11,347 bases of DNA, from contig CAJUFB010000116.1 of NCBI GenBank assembly GCA_910585805.1, positions 1 to 11,347 of the forward strand, written 5' to 3'. Below are positions 5,481 to 11,347 of this stretch, one piece after another (positions within the stretch are counted from its first letter, which is position 1; each line of letters opens with the position of its first letter). Origin of the DNA: an uncultured Acetatifactor sp. Lineage in GTDB: Bacteria > Bacillota > Clostridia > Lachnospirales > Lachnospiraceae. Made by a program: the position numbers and the translations under genes. The notes under the pieces were generated by a model that was given only the letters and a program-made list of their open reading frames with translations, did not search any database and was not told the origin of the DNA.

Positions 5481-7451
5481 CTATATTTCTTCCATAATAG
5501 TGCCGTTCCTGTAAGCCTCCAGCAGCTCCTCCAGATAATAAATCCTCTCCCGGATCTCCTGTCCCACATCCGTATCTGCCACCAGTTTTCTGCTGGGAAA
5601 AGTCTCCACATCCACAGAATGAGAAAACAGATCCGACTCATTTACGATCACGGAATGAGCTGACTCAAAAGGTTCATGGGCCGCCAGACGCATTCCCCTG
5701 GAATTACAGACAAGTGTATAGCCGGCTATCCCGGTCTTCCCCTGATACGCTTTGGAGAACCCTCCGTCAATGATCAGAAGACGGCCGCCGCATTTGACCG
5801 GCGACTCCCCATTGATCTGCTCTACAGGCACGTGGCCGTTTACAATATGAGAATCCTCCCCGTCCAGACCGAATTCCTTCAGAATCTGGTCCACCGTCTC
5901 TTCTTTTTCCAACAGCTTATAATAACTGTTCATTCTCTCCTCATGGGTCTCCTTTTCCGCTATAAAATACCGTTCAAAGGTCGCCATCTTTTCTTTTCCA
6001 AACACAGGTGAACCCGGCCCTGTCCAGATATACCACAGGATATCCTGTCCCGCGCAGCGCTCTGCCTCCTCCTTGGCATAATATCCTCTTCTGGCATAAT
6101 ACTCCAGCACATCGTACAGCGCCTTGCCGTAATACCGTTTGCCGTACACGTCCACTCCCATAAAGCTTCCGTCCGCATTCAGTGGCACACAGCCGTGATA
6201 CAGCAGATTCCCGTTGTAAATCTTGTACAGCCCTCCCTTGGCATAGAGAAAACGAACATGGCGCTGCAGCTTCTCACATTTCAGAAACGCCTGCTGCAGG
6301 CGCTCCATCACCTTCTCCTCCTCCACGGTCAGCGCATAAGGATCCCCGGGGTCTATTGTGGGAAAGTCCATATCCAGCATCCGAAATTCTCTGCCGCTGC
6401 CTGTCGCCGCATCCTCCATGCGGACAGTTCCTCTGTCATAATCAATCTTATCCAGCAGCAGCCGGTCTTCCATATGGAATTCCGGATGCCTCATGATCAC
6501 CTGTCCCTCCAGTTTGAACTGGATCACCGTAATGGCTTTGTGCATTTTCGTGTCCATGTCCAGATCTTTTGTATTGTAATCCGAATTGAAATGTATGGAA
6601 AAGCGCCGGCAATCCGTTTTCTCATAAACTTCCATGGCAAAGGTGGCAAGGGGCAGCAGATTGATGCCGTACCCGTCCTCCAGAGTACCCAGATTTCCAT
6701 AGCGGGCCGCGATCCGGATCACATTGGCAATACAGGCAGAATGTCCGCAGGAGGCCCCCATCCACAGAATATCATGATTCCCCCACTGTACATCCACGGA
6801 ATGGTATTCACATAAGGTGTCCATAACGATATGGGGTCCCGGCCCTCTGTCATAAATATCACCCACAATATGGAGATGGTCTATGACCAGACACTGGATC
6901 AGACGACTCAGAGCAATGATAAACTGAGGGGCGCGGCCGATTCGGATGATGGTATGGATGATTTCATTGTAGTACGCTTCCTTGTCGTGGATCTCTTCCT
7001 TCTCCGTGATCAGTTCCTCGATCACATAGGCGAAATCCTCCGGCAGAGCCTTACGTACCTTGGAACGGGTATATTTGGAAGACACCCTCTTAATCATCTG
7101 AACCAGCCTGTGCAGAGAAATGGTATACCAGTCCTCCAGGTTATCCTCTTCCTTTTCCACGATCTCCAGCTTTTCCTCCGGATAGTAAATCAGCGTGGCC
7201 AGACTTCTCTTATCTCTGCTGCTGATGGTATTCCCAAATTCCTCGTCTATCTTCTTGCGGACATAGCCGGAGCCGTTTTTCAGCACATGGTTAAACTGCT
7301 CGTATTCTCCATGAATATCCGTAAGAAAATGCTCCGTCCCCTTGGGCAGATTCATGATCGACTGAAGATTAATGATCTCTGTGGCGGCAGATGCACTGTT
7401 TCTGTACTGTCTGGCCAATACCCTCAACACCTTGTTATCCTTCTCGTTCAT
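5481..7451 (-). CDS. fbp: Fructose-1,6-bisphosphatase, class III (Firmicutes type)
   Basis: A 656-residue class III FBPase, full length for the family (about 640-670). It hydrolyses fructose-1,6-bisphosphate to fructose-6-phosphate, the committed gluconeogenic step, in the cytoplasm. The metallophosphoesterase core is visible: a TDIHGEY motif (Asp45, His47), GDIYDRGPG (198-206) and QWGNHDILWMGAS (222-234), giving the D-x-H, GD-x-x-DR and GNHD metal-binding elements. Further family segments are HFNSDYNTKDLDMDTKMHKA, a YDRGTVRMED segment, LLYHGCVPLN and an NGHVPV motif near the C-terminus followed by GGRLLIIDGGFSKAYQGKTG. AAAGGG lies 6 nt before the ATG. The gene follows dapB by about 130 bp on the same strand; I see no strong promoter in the gap, so read-through from dapA/dapB is plausible. 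In Bacillus the class III enzyme is stimulated by phosphoenolpyruvate; whether that holds here cannot be seen. Confidence 0.97.
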   Translation of the reverse strand: MNEKDNKVLRVLARQYRNSASAATEIINLQSIMNLPKGTEHFLTDIHGEYEQFNHVLKNGSGYVRKKIDEEFGNTISSRDKRSLATLIYYPEEKLEIVEKEEDNLEDWYTISLHRLVQMIKRVSSKYTRSKVRKALPEDFAYVIEELITEKEEIHDKEAYYNEIIHTIIRIGRAPQFIIALSRLIQCLVIDHLHIVGDIYDRGPGPHIVMDTLCEYHSVDVQWGNHDILWMGASCGHSACIANVIRIAARYGNLGTLEDGYGINLLPLATFAMEVYEKTDCRRFSIHFNSDYNTKDLDMDTKMHKAITVIQFKLEGQVIMRHPEFHMEDRLLLDKIDYDRGTVRMEDAATGSGREFRMLDMDFPTIDPGDPYALTVEEEKVMERLQQAFLKCEKLQRHVRFLYAKGGLYKIYNGNLLYHGCVPLNADGSFMGVDVYGKRYYGKALYDVLEYYARRGYYAKEEAERCAGQDILWYIWTGPGSPVFGKEKMATFERYFIAEKETHEERMNSYYKLLEKEETVDQILKEFGLDGEDSHIVNGHVPVEQINGESPVKCGGRLLIIDGGFSKAYQGKTGIAGYTLVCNSRGMRLAAHEPFESAHSVIVNESDLFSHSVDVETFPSRKLVADTDVGQEIRERIYYLEELLEAYRNGTIMEEI

Positions 7452-7582
7452 ATCATGCCCTTTCCTGTGCCCGGTACTTTTCCCCGCTTAACACAACAGC
7501 CTTATCCATATTCCCTGGAACCACTTTCGCTGAACACCATCCGGTTTCCGCCGCCAGAGCCGATCCGGAAATATCTGTCCGC

Positions 7583-8347
7583 CTAAAGCGCCCCGTCAAT
7601 CACATCGCTCATATCATATTTCCCGGCCGGCTTTCCCGCCAGAAATTTGGCCGCCTGCACCGCGCCTTTGCCGAACACGGCTCTGGAATATGCCGTATGG
7701 GAAAACGTGATGACTTCATCCATGCCTGCGAAGATAACCTCGTGCTCTCCGACGATGCTGCCTCCCCTGACTGCGCTGATCCCAATCTCTTTTTCCGGCC
7801 GTTTCTCTCTTCTGGTGCTTCTGTCATATACATAAGCATATTCATTTCCCAGTTCTTCATTCAGGGAATCTGCCAGCGCCAGCGCCGTTCCGCTGGGTGC
7901 ATCCAGCTTCTGATTGTGATGGCGCTCCACGATCTCCATGTCGAAACCTGCCGGAGCCAGAACAGCTGCTGCATTCTTCAGCAGCTTCAGGAGCAGATTG
8001 ATCCCCATGGACATATTGGCAGAACGCAGCACTGCAATGCTCTCTGACGCCTTCTCTATCTTCTCCAGCTGCGCATCGCTCAGCCCTGTGGTGCAAAGCA
8101 CGCATGGCAGTTTATTCTCCACACAATAATCCAGCATATCATCCCATGCCGCCGCGGAAGAAAAGTCGATCATACAATCCGCCTCCACATCACAGTCTCT
8201 GATATCCTTATAAACCGGATATGGATTATGTCCGTCATCCACCAGGTCTATGCCTGCCACCAGACATGCTTCCCTGTCCTCTGCCAGCAGACCGCTGATG
8301 ACCCTGCCCATCCTCCCGTTACATCCCCGCATGATCACTCTGACCAT
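7583..8347 (-). CDS. dapB: 4-hydroxy-tetrahydrodipicolinate reductase
   Basis: 254 residues, normal for DapB. It reduces the DapA product to tetrahydrodipicolinate with NAD(P)H in the diaminopimelate/lysine pathway. The N-terminal Rossmann fold starts MVRVIMRGCNGRMGRVISG (G-x-x-G-x-M-G) and continues VAGIDL, with Asp at the strand end that usually meets the cofactor ribose. CMIDFSSA and LCTTGLS form the cofactor/substrate pocket. The signature EIVERHHNQKLDAPSGTALA contains the catalytic His pair and Lys, and GGSIVGEHEVIFAG follows in the dimerisation domain. GGAGG lies 9 nt before the ATG. It lies downstream of dapA, separated by 247 bp that contain a 164-bp palindromic element, and upstream of fbp. 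A weak TTGGAA/TATAGA pair between the element and the gene could be its own promoter, but I am not confident in it. Confidence 0.97.
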   Translation of the reverse strand: MVRVIMRGCNGRMGRVISGLLAEDREACLVAGIDLVDDGHNPYPVYKDIRDCDVEADCMIDFSSAAAWDDMLDYCVENKLPCVLCTTGLSDAQLEKIEKASESIAVLRSANMSMGINLLLKLLKNAAAVLAPAGFDMEIVERHHNQKLDAPSGTALALADSLNEELGNEYAYVYDRSTRREKRPEKEIGISAVRGGSIVGEHEVIFAGMDEVITFSHTAYSRAVFGKGAVQAAKFLAGKPAGKYDMSDVIDGAL

Positions 8348-8405
8348 AGCTGTGTTCCTCCTTGTATTCTATACTTCACAACGGTTATATTTTCCAAGCA
8401 ACCTG

Positions 8406-8569
8406 ACTACATAACGCCAGCCACATCCGTTTAGCCAGTGCAGTACGGTATACTGCAGGCCGCCGGGATTTTCAGTGATGCCTCAGGGAAAATACCTGGC
8501 TGGCGGTCTGCAGTCGGGTTGTACTGCAAATTCAACCGATGCGCAGTATAAATTCCGGCGTTATGTAGT
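8406..8569. repeat. 164-bp inverted-repeat-bounded palindromic element (MITE-like or structured RNA)
   Basis: Perfect 13-bp terminal inverted repeats, ACTACATAACGCC (8406-8418) and GGCGTTATGTAGT (8557-8569), enclose further nested pairing. CTGCAGGCCGCC (8453-8464) pairs with GGCGGTCTGCAG (8502-8513) through 12 bp with one G-T pair. Inside that, ATTTTC (8468-8473) pairs with GAAAAT (8488-8493). TATACTGC (8449-8456) can pair with GCAGTATA (8543-8550) as an alternative. TCGGGTTG (8514-8521) pairs with CAACCGA (8533-8539) with one bulge. There is no ORF and no convincing target-site duplication. The element fills most of the dapA-dapB gap and would be transcribed as part of that operon. Confidence 0.65.
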
Positions 8570-8594
8570 ATATATGTATGGCCGAAAATATCCA

Positions 8595-9479
8595 TCACAG
8601 CAGCCCGTAAGCCTTCATCGCCTTCTCCAGACGTTCCGCATGAGCCGGTTCCATCCTGCTCAAGGGCATTCGCAGGGCACCGTTGATCAATCCCATCATT
8701 TCCAGGGCTTTCTTCACAGGAATGGGATTCACTTCACAGAACAGAGCCTCACACAGTTCCATAGCATCCAGCTGCGCTTTACAGCTGCCTGCCCAGTCAC
8801 CGTCAAAGAATTTCTGACATATTTCATGGGTCTGCCTGGGCGCCACATTAGCAAGCACAGATATAACGCCCTTACCGCCCAGTGACAAAAGAGGCACGAT
8901 CTGGTCGTCATTTCCGGAATAAATGTCCACCTTCCCCCCCGAAATGGCCGCAAGATGAGCAATCTGGCTGATATTGCCGCTGGCTTCCTTCACTCCCGCG
9001 ATGTTCTCCACATCCTGGCACAGCCGCGCCACAGTCTCCGGCAGAATATTACAGCCGGTCCTGCCGGGTACATTATACAGTATGATGGGCAGCTTCACAG
9101 AATCGGCAACTGCCTTAAAATGCGCGTATAGACCGTTCTGAGTCGCCTTATTGTAATAAGGACTCACCAGCAGCAGGCCGTCCGCTCCTGCGCTTTCCGC
9201 TTCCTTTGACAGATAAACGGCGGTCTCCGTACAGTTGGAACCGGTTCCTGCCACCACCGGGATCCTTCCGGCAACAGTCTTCACACAGTACCGGATCACA
9301 TCCAGGTGCTCTTCATGGGTCAGTGTGGAAGATTCCCCGGTAGTACCGCAGACGATAATGGCGTCTGTTCCATTGGCAATCTGAAACTCCAGCAGCCTGG
9401 CAAACTGTTCATAATTCACTTCTCCGTTGTCATGCATGGGTGTAACAACAGCTACTCCCGAACCCTTGAAAATTGACAT
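8595..9479 (-). CDS. dapA: 4-hydroxy-tetrahydrodipicolinate synthase
   Basis: 294 residues, normal for DapA. It condenses pyruvate with aspartate semialdehyde, the entry step to diaminopimelate (peptidoglycan) and lysine. The TIM barrel shows all main motifs: VVTPM (11-15), the pyruvate-binding CGTTGES (44-50), SPYYNKATQNGLYAHF (106-121), LYNVPGRTGCN (134-144) with catalytic Tyr135 and Arg140, GVKEASG (162-168) with Schiff-base Lys164, and YSGNDDQIVPLLSLGGKGVISV further on. GGAGG lies 7 nt before the ATG. A near-consensus promoter and a leader of about 240 nt precede it, which suggests regulated expression. The feedback-inhibition state by lysine cannot be read from the sequence. It is the first gene of a dapA-dapB(-fbp) cluster. 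Confidence 0.97.
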   Translation of the reverse strand: MSIFKGSGVAVVTPMHDNGEVNYEQFARLLEFQIANGTDAIIVCGTTGESSTLTHEEHLDVIRYCVKTVAGRIPVVAGTGSNCTETAVYLSKEAESAGADGLLLVSPYYNKATQNGLYAHFKAVADSVKLPIILYNVPGRTGCNILPETVARLCQDVENIAGVKEASGNISQIAHLAAISGGKVDIYSGNDDQIVPLLSLGGKGVISVLANVAPRQTHEICQKFFDGDWAGSCKAQLDAMELCEALFCEVNPIPVKKALEMMGLINGALRMPLSRMEPAHAERLEKAMKAYGLL

Positions 9480-9720
9480 CTTTTTTCCTCCATTTCCATA
9501 ATGCGGCTTTTTATATGAGCAGAAATGAACTGCACACGGCCACCGGCGGCTCCCTTCAGAAACGTTTCAGAAGCTGCCGCACTACCGTATACAAACATCG
9601 CCGGCACAAAAGTGCCGGCGAACACGTATTTCTCTTTCCCTTCTCATCCCCCTGCACCTATTGCATCAAAAAAGTACTCCCGAAAAACGTAAACTTCCTC
9701 TCCTCAACATTATGTATACA
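9480..9720 (-). promoter_or_regulatory. Structured 5' leader of dapA
   Basis: Read on the minus strand, the transcript should start near 9720 with TGTATACA. That can pair with TGTATAC at 9587-9593, closing a domain of about 130 nt that contains a 9-bp hairpin with a 4-nt loop (CGCCGGCAC/GTGCCGGCG, 9599-9620). A second hairpin (GCGGC/GCCGC with inner CTTC/GAAG, 9546-9580) follows. The strand TGCGGC (9576-9581) can instead pair with GCCGCA (9502-9507), just upstream of the ribosome binding site at 9487-9491. It does not show the conserved core of the lysine riboswitch or a T-box. Confidence 0.5.
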
Positions 9721-9725
9721 TTAAA

Positions 9726-9754
9726 ATCATAACATTTTACAGGGATACTGTCAA
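9726..9754 (-). promoter_or_regulatory. Strong promoter for dapA
   Basis: Read on the minus strand: -35 TTGACA (9749-9754, consensus), 17-bp spacer, extended-10 TGT directly before -10 TATGAT (9726-9731). The -35 box begins only 5 bp after the cobO stop codon. Predicted transcription start near 9719-9720. Confidence 0.85.
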
Positions 9755-9759
9755 CGGAT

Positions 9760-10257
9760 TTATTCCCAAACCTTGAATTTAACCGTCTCGATCCTGGATA
9801 TCTCATCCGCCAGGATACAGATGTCATCACTGAACCTCACGCCCGTCAGGATAATGTCCGTATCCTCACGGCACTCCAACATTGCTTTCAGCTCTTCCAC
9901 AGGTACGATCCCCTTTTCCGTCAGCTTCAGCATTTCGTCCAGGATCAGCAGATCGCACTCTCTGGTAGCCAGGACTTTCCGCGCAAAGTTCATGCCGTTT
10001 TTAATATTGGCAATCTCTTCCTTCTTCTTATCTTCCGAAAGATCCTCATAGTTCTCGTCAGACTTTTCAAAGGTAAACAGTTTGATCTCCGGCTCCATTC
10101 TGCGCAGAAAGTCGGAATTCCTCGAACCGCTTCCCTTTAAAAACTGGATAATGACTACATTCCTGCCCTCCATTGCAGCCTGCAGAGCCCGTCCAAGCGC
10201 CGCAGGAGATTTTCCACGTCCGTCTCCCGCGTATATATATACCGATCCTTTCGCCAT
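9760..10257 (-). CDS. cobO: CobO/BtuR-type corrinoid adenosyltransferase
   Basis: 165 residues of the CobA/CobO/BtuR ATP:corrinoid adenosyltransferase family, which attaches the 5'-deoxyadenosyl group to cobalt to make coenzyme B12 forms. The N-terminal P-loop is GDGRGKS (11-17) followed by PAALGRALQAA, then VVIIQFLKGS (34-43), a DLLILDEM segment (102-109) for the Walker-B-like acidic strand, and a DIILTGV segment (134-140). It is shorter than typical CobO (about 180-200) and lacks most of the usual extension after the final strand, ending VKFKVWE. The P-loop has Ser-Pro where Thr-Thr is common. The frame is open to 10380, but the ATG at 10257 has GAGGTG 4 nt upstream and matches the family start. 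A probable promoter lies at 10352-10380. No cobalamin biosynthesis neighbours or B12 riboswitch are visible. It probably salvages corrinoids; this is inference. Confidence 0.87.
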   Translation of the reverse strand: MAKGSVYIYAGDGRGKSPAALGRALQAAMEGRNVVIIQFLKGSGSRNSDFLRRMEPEIKLFTFEKSDENYEDLSEDKKKEEIANIKNGMNFARKVLATRECDLLILDEMLKLTEKGIVPVEELKAMLECREDTDIILTGVRFSDDICILADEISRIETVKFKVWE

Positions 10258-10351
10258 ACCGCACCTCATTCCATTCCCAAAGATAATGCCGGCTTCTGCT
10301 GCCTGGGACAGTATGGCCGGCAAAAGCAGGTCAACATGAAACCATATACAC

Positions 10352-10380
10352 AGGATACCACACTTTCCGAAATTTGGCAA
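10352..10380 (-). promoter_or_regulatory. Possible promoter for cobO
   Basis: Read on the minus strand: -35 TTGCCA (10375-10380), 17-bp spacer, -10 TATCCT (10352-10357) preceded by TGG. It starts just after the stop codon of the SSB-like gene and predicts a leader of about 88 nt, too short for a cobalamin riboswitch. Confidence 0.5.
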
Positions 10381-10383
10381 ATA

Positions 10384-11025
10384 TTAAAATCCTTTTATGT
10401 CCTCTACCAGCTCCAGCTTGCTGACAGATACTTCAAAAGCGACTCTTCTTTCCACATTTTCCTCATCCAGTTTCTTCATGTACTCCCTGCTCTGTATCCT
10501 GCCCCAGACGGCGCAGCGCTCCCCCACCTTAAAATTGTTGGCATAGCGGGCATTTCTCCCCCAACAGATACAAGGTATGTAATCGGACTTTCCATAAGGA
10601 CGGTTTACGGCCAGCAGCAGGTCTGCAATCTCCCTTCCCAGAGGTGTTTTCCTGTAGATCGGTTCCTTGCAGATATAACCGTCCAGAAAAATCTGGTTTG
10701 TCTTGGAACTTTCCTCCATCTCGTCCACAAAACACACCTCCCTGGCAAATACGGAAAGCACCAGCCTGTTCTTGCGCTCCTCATGACGGTTGTATGAGCG
10801 GAACTGGCCATTCACACAGATCAGTTCTCCCGTATAATCCGCACTTACATCCATCAGCCTCTCCGATACCATAACAGGGATCATATCATAGCTTTCGCTG
10901 AGCCGCTTGCACCTGACATCCATCATGTAGAAGCCCTCTCCGAAAATCTCATGGCTGTAGCTGAAACCGCTGACAATTTCCCCCATAACCGTTACCTGAT
11001 TGTTTTCAATTACCTTATCTGTCAT
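10384..11025 (-). CDS. Single-stranded DNA-binding (OB-fold) protein with two SSB-like domains
   Basis: 213 residues resembling the divergent SSB-like proteins of Clostridia. Two OB folds appear in tandem: about 8-100 (VTVMGEIVSGFSYSHEIFG, GFYMMDVRCKRLSESYDMIP, VNGQFRSYN, LVLSVFAREV) and about 110-205 (IFLDGYICKEPIYRKTPLGR, YIPCICWGRNARYANNF, VGERCAVWGRIQSREYM, AFEVSVSKLEL). The second half matches the classical SSB/PriB pattern (I-x-C-x-W-G...G-R-x-Q-S-R-x-Y) most clearly. It lacks the acidic DDDIPF-type C-terminal tip by which canonical SSB recruits partner enzymes, so it is probably not the main replicative SSB. The frame is open to a GTG at 11067, but the ATG at 11025 is favoured because AAGGGAG lies 7 nt upstream, whereas AGGAG directly touches the GTG. 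Downstream on the same strand is cobO. The role in repair, recombination or restart is not determinable. Confidence 0.8.
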   Translation of the reverse strand: MTDKVIENNQVTVMGEIVSGFSYSHEIFGEGFYMMDVRCKRLSESYDMIPVMVSERLMDVSADYTGELICVNGQFRSYNRHEERKNRLVLSVFAREVCFVDEMEESSKTNQIFLDGYICKEPIYRKTPLGREIADLLLAVNRPYGKSDYIPCICWGRNARYANNFKVGERCAVWGRIQSREYMKKLDEENVERRVAFEVSVSKLELVEDIKGF

Positions 11026-11067
11026 TGACGTTCTCCCTTCTTGTTCTAAGACTTTTTCCGGTAACAC

Positions 11068-11347
11068 CTCCTGAAGAATAATCTATCATATTTCAACACA
11101 TACTTATGATATTATTCTTTTCGGATGATATTACTATTTATACAATAGAAATCGCAGTTTTAGTACAATTTCTCATCGCGAACTTCGACAAATCCGCTGA
11201 ATCTGTATTGATTTCCATTTGAATAAAAATGGTAAACTGTAAAAATAAGCCCTGTACTTTCAATAAATCTTGCACCAGACAGGAATTAGTGCTATACTCC
11301 CATCTTTAACACTTAAAGAAATGCAAAATGGCGCTATCCCTTGATTT
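11068..11347. other. AT-rich intergenic region with a possible outward plus-strand promoter
   Basis: About 280 bp with no supported complete gene. On the plus strand TTGCAC (11270-11275), a 17-bp spacer and TATACT (11293-11298) with extended-10 TGC form a plausible promoter pointing out of the window. An ATG at 11328 stays open to the end, but it is too short and weakly preceded to call. I find no convincing promoter for the SSB-like gene here, although AT-rich tracts are abundant at 11080-11150. Confidence 0.4.

Noticed and set aside
6831..7586. A 251-residue open frame on the plus strand, and similar long plus-strand frames across fbp, dapB and dapA
   Set aside because: They are antisense to strongly conserved genes, lack ribosome binding sites and show no recognisable domain; their openness follows from the codon bias of the minus-strand genes.
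8400..8575. Target-site duplication flanking the 164-bp element
   Set aside because: The flanks (AACCTG on the left, ATATAT on the right) share no direct repeat, so recent transposition is not demonstrated.
9582..9647. A 21-codon Arg-rich upstream ORF in the dapA leader (starts MRRERE) that could be an attenuation peptide
   Set aside because: It has no lysine codons and only a marginal ribosome binding site, and it overlaps the CGCCGGCAC hairpin. I cannot support it as a real leader peptide.
9480..9720. Lysine riboswitch upstream of dapA
   Set aside because: A few short matches (AGGTGC, GGGAAAG) are present, but the ordered conserved segments of the L-box core, including the CTGGG/TGTCA-type parts, are not recognisable.
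11065..11067. GTG start at 11067 for the SSB-like protein, next to AGGAGG
   Set aside because: The GTG overlaps or touches the Shine-Dalgarno-like sequence, leaving no spacer. The ATG at 11025 has properly spaced AAGGGAG and matches where the OB fold begins.

Overview
The window looks like chromosomal DNA of a low-to-mid GC anaerobic Firmicute, most likely a Lachnospiraceae (Blautia/Clostridium cluster XIVa) relative. This rests on the gene families and not on a database match: a class III (Firmicutes-type) fructose-1,6-bisphosphatase, a YerC-type TrpR-like regulator, a DUF1836 protein, a bactofilin paired with an M23-like membrane protein, a eukaryotic-type HisA, and strong GGAGG ribosome binding sites. 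Most genes lie on the minus strand. Only the YerC regulator and an Asn/Ser/Thr/Gly-rich lipoprotein lie on the plus strand.

Layout. 1-727: a lipoprotein of the NMT1/THI5-like substrate-binding family that loses homology after about 154 residues (probable truncated pseudogene). 790-1422: DUF1836 helix-turn-helix protein, whose promoter carries a perfect palindrome between -35 and -10. 1681-1992 (+): YerC regulator, converging on a bactofilin through a shared hairpin terminator. 2062-3468: bactofilin and a membrane-anchored coiled-coil protein with a degenerate LytM/M23 domain, a likely two-gene cell-shape or envelope operon with its own promoter. 3710-4495: orphan eukaryotic-type HisA. 4550-4767: hairpin-rich intergenic DNA leading to the lipoprotein at 4768-5364. 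5481-9479: dapA, dapB and fbp in transcription order (lysine/diaminopimelate synthesis, then gluconeogenesis). A very strong promoter and a roughly 240-nt structured leader precede dapA, and a 164-bp inverted-repeat-bounded element sits between dapA and dapB. 9760-10257: a short CobO-type corrinoid adenosyltransferase with its own promoter. 10384-11025: a protein with two SSB-like OB folds. 11068-11347: AT-rich intergenic DNA with a possible plus-strand promoter pointing out of the window.

The genes form several small housekeeping units and not one pathway: cell-wall precursor and lysine synthesis (dapA/dapB), envelope architecture (bactofilin plus LytM-like protein), central carbon (fbp), histidine synthesis (hisA), corrinoid activation (cobO), DNA metabolism (SSB-like) and regulation (yerC, DUF1836). 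I see no phage, CRISPR, toxin-antitoxin or defence system. The most unusual material is non-coding: the 164-bp palindromic element, the dapA leader, and the structured region before the lipoprotein.
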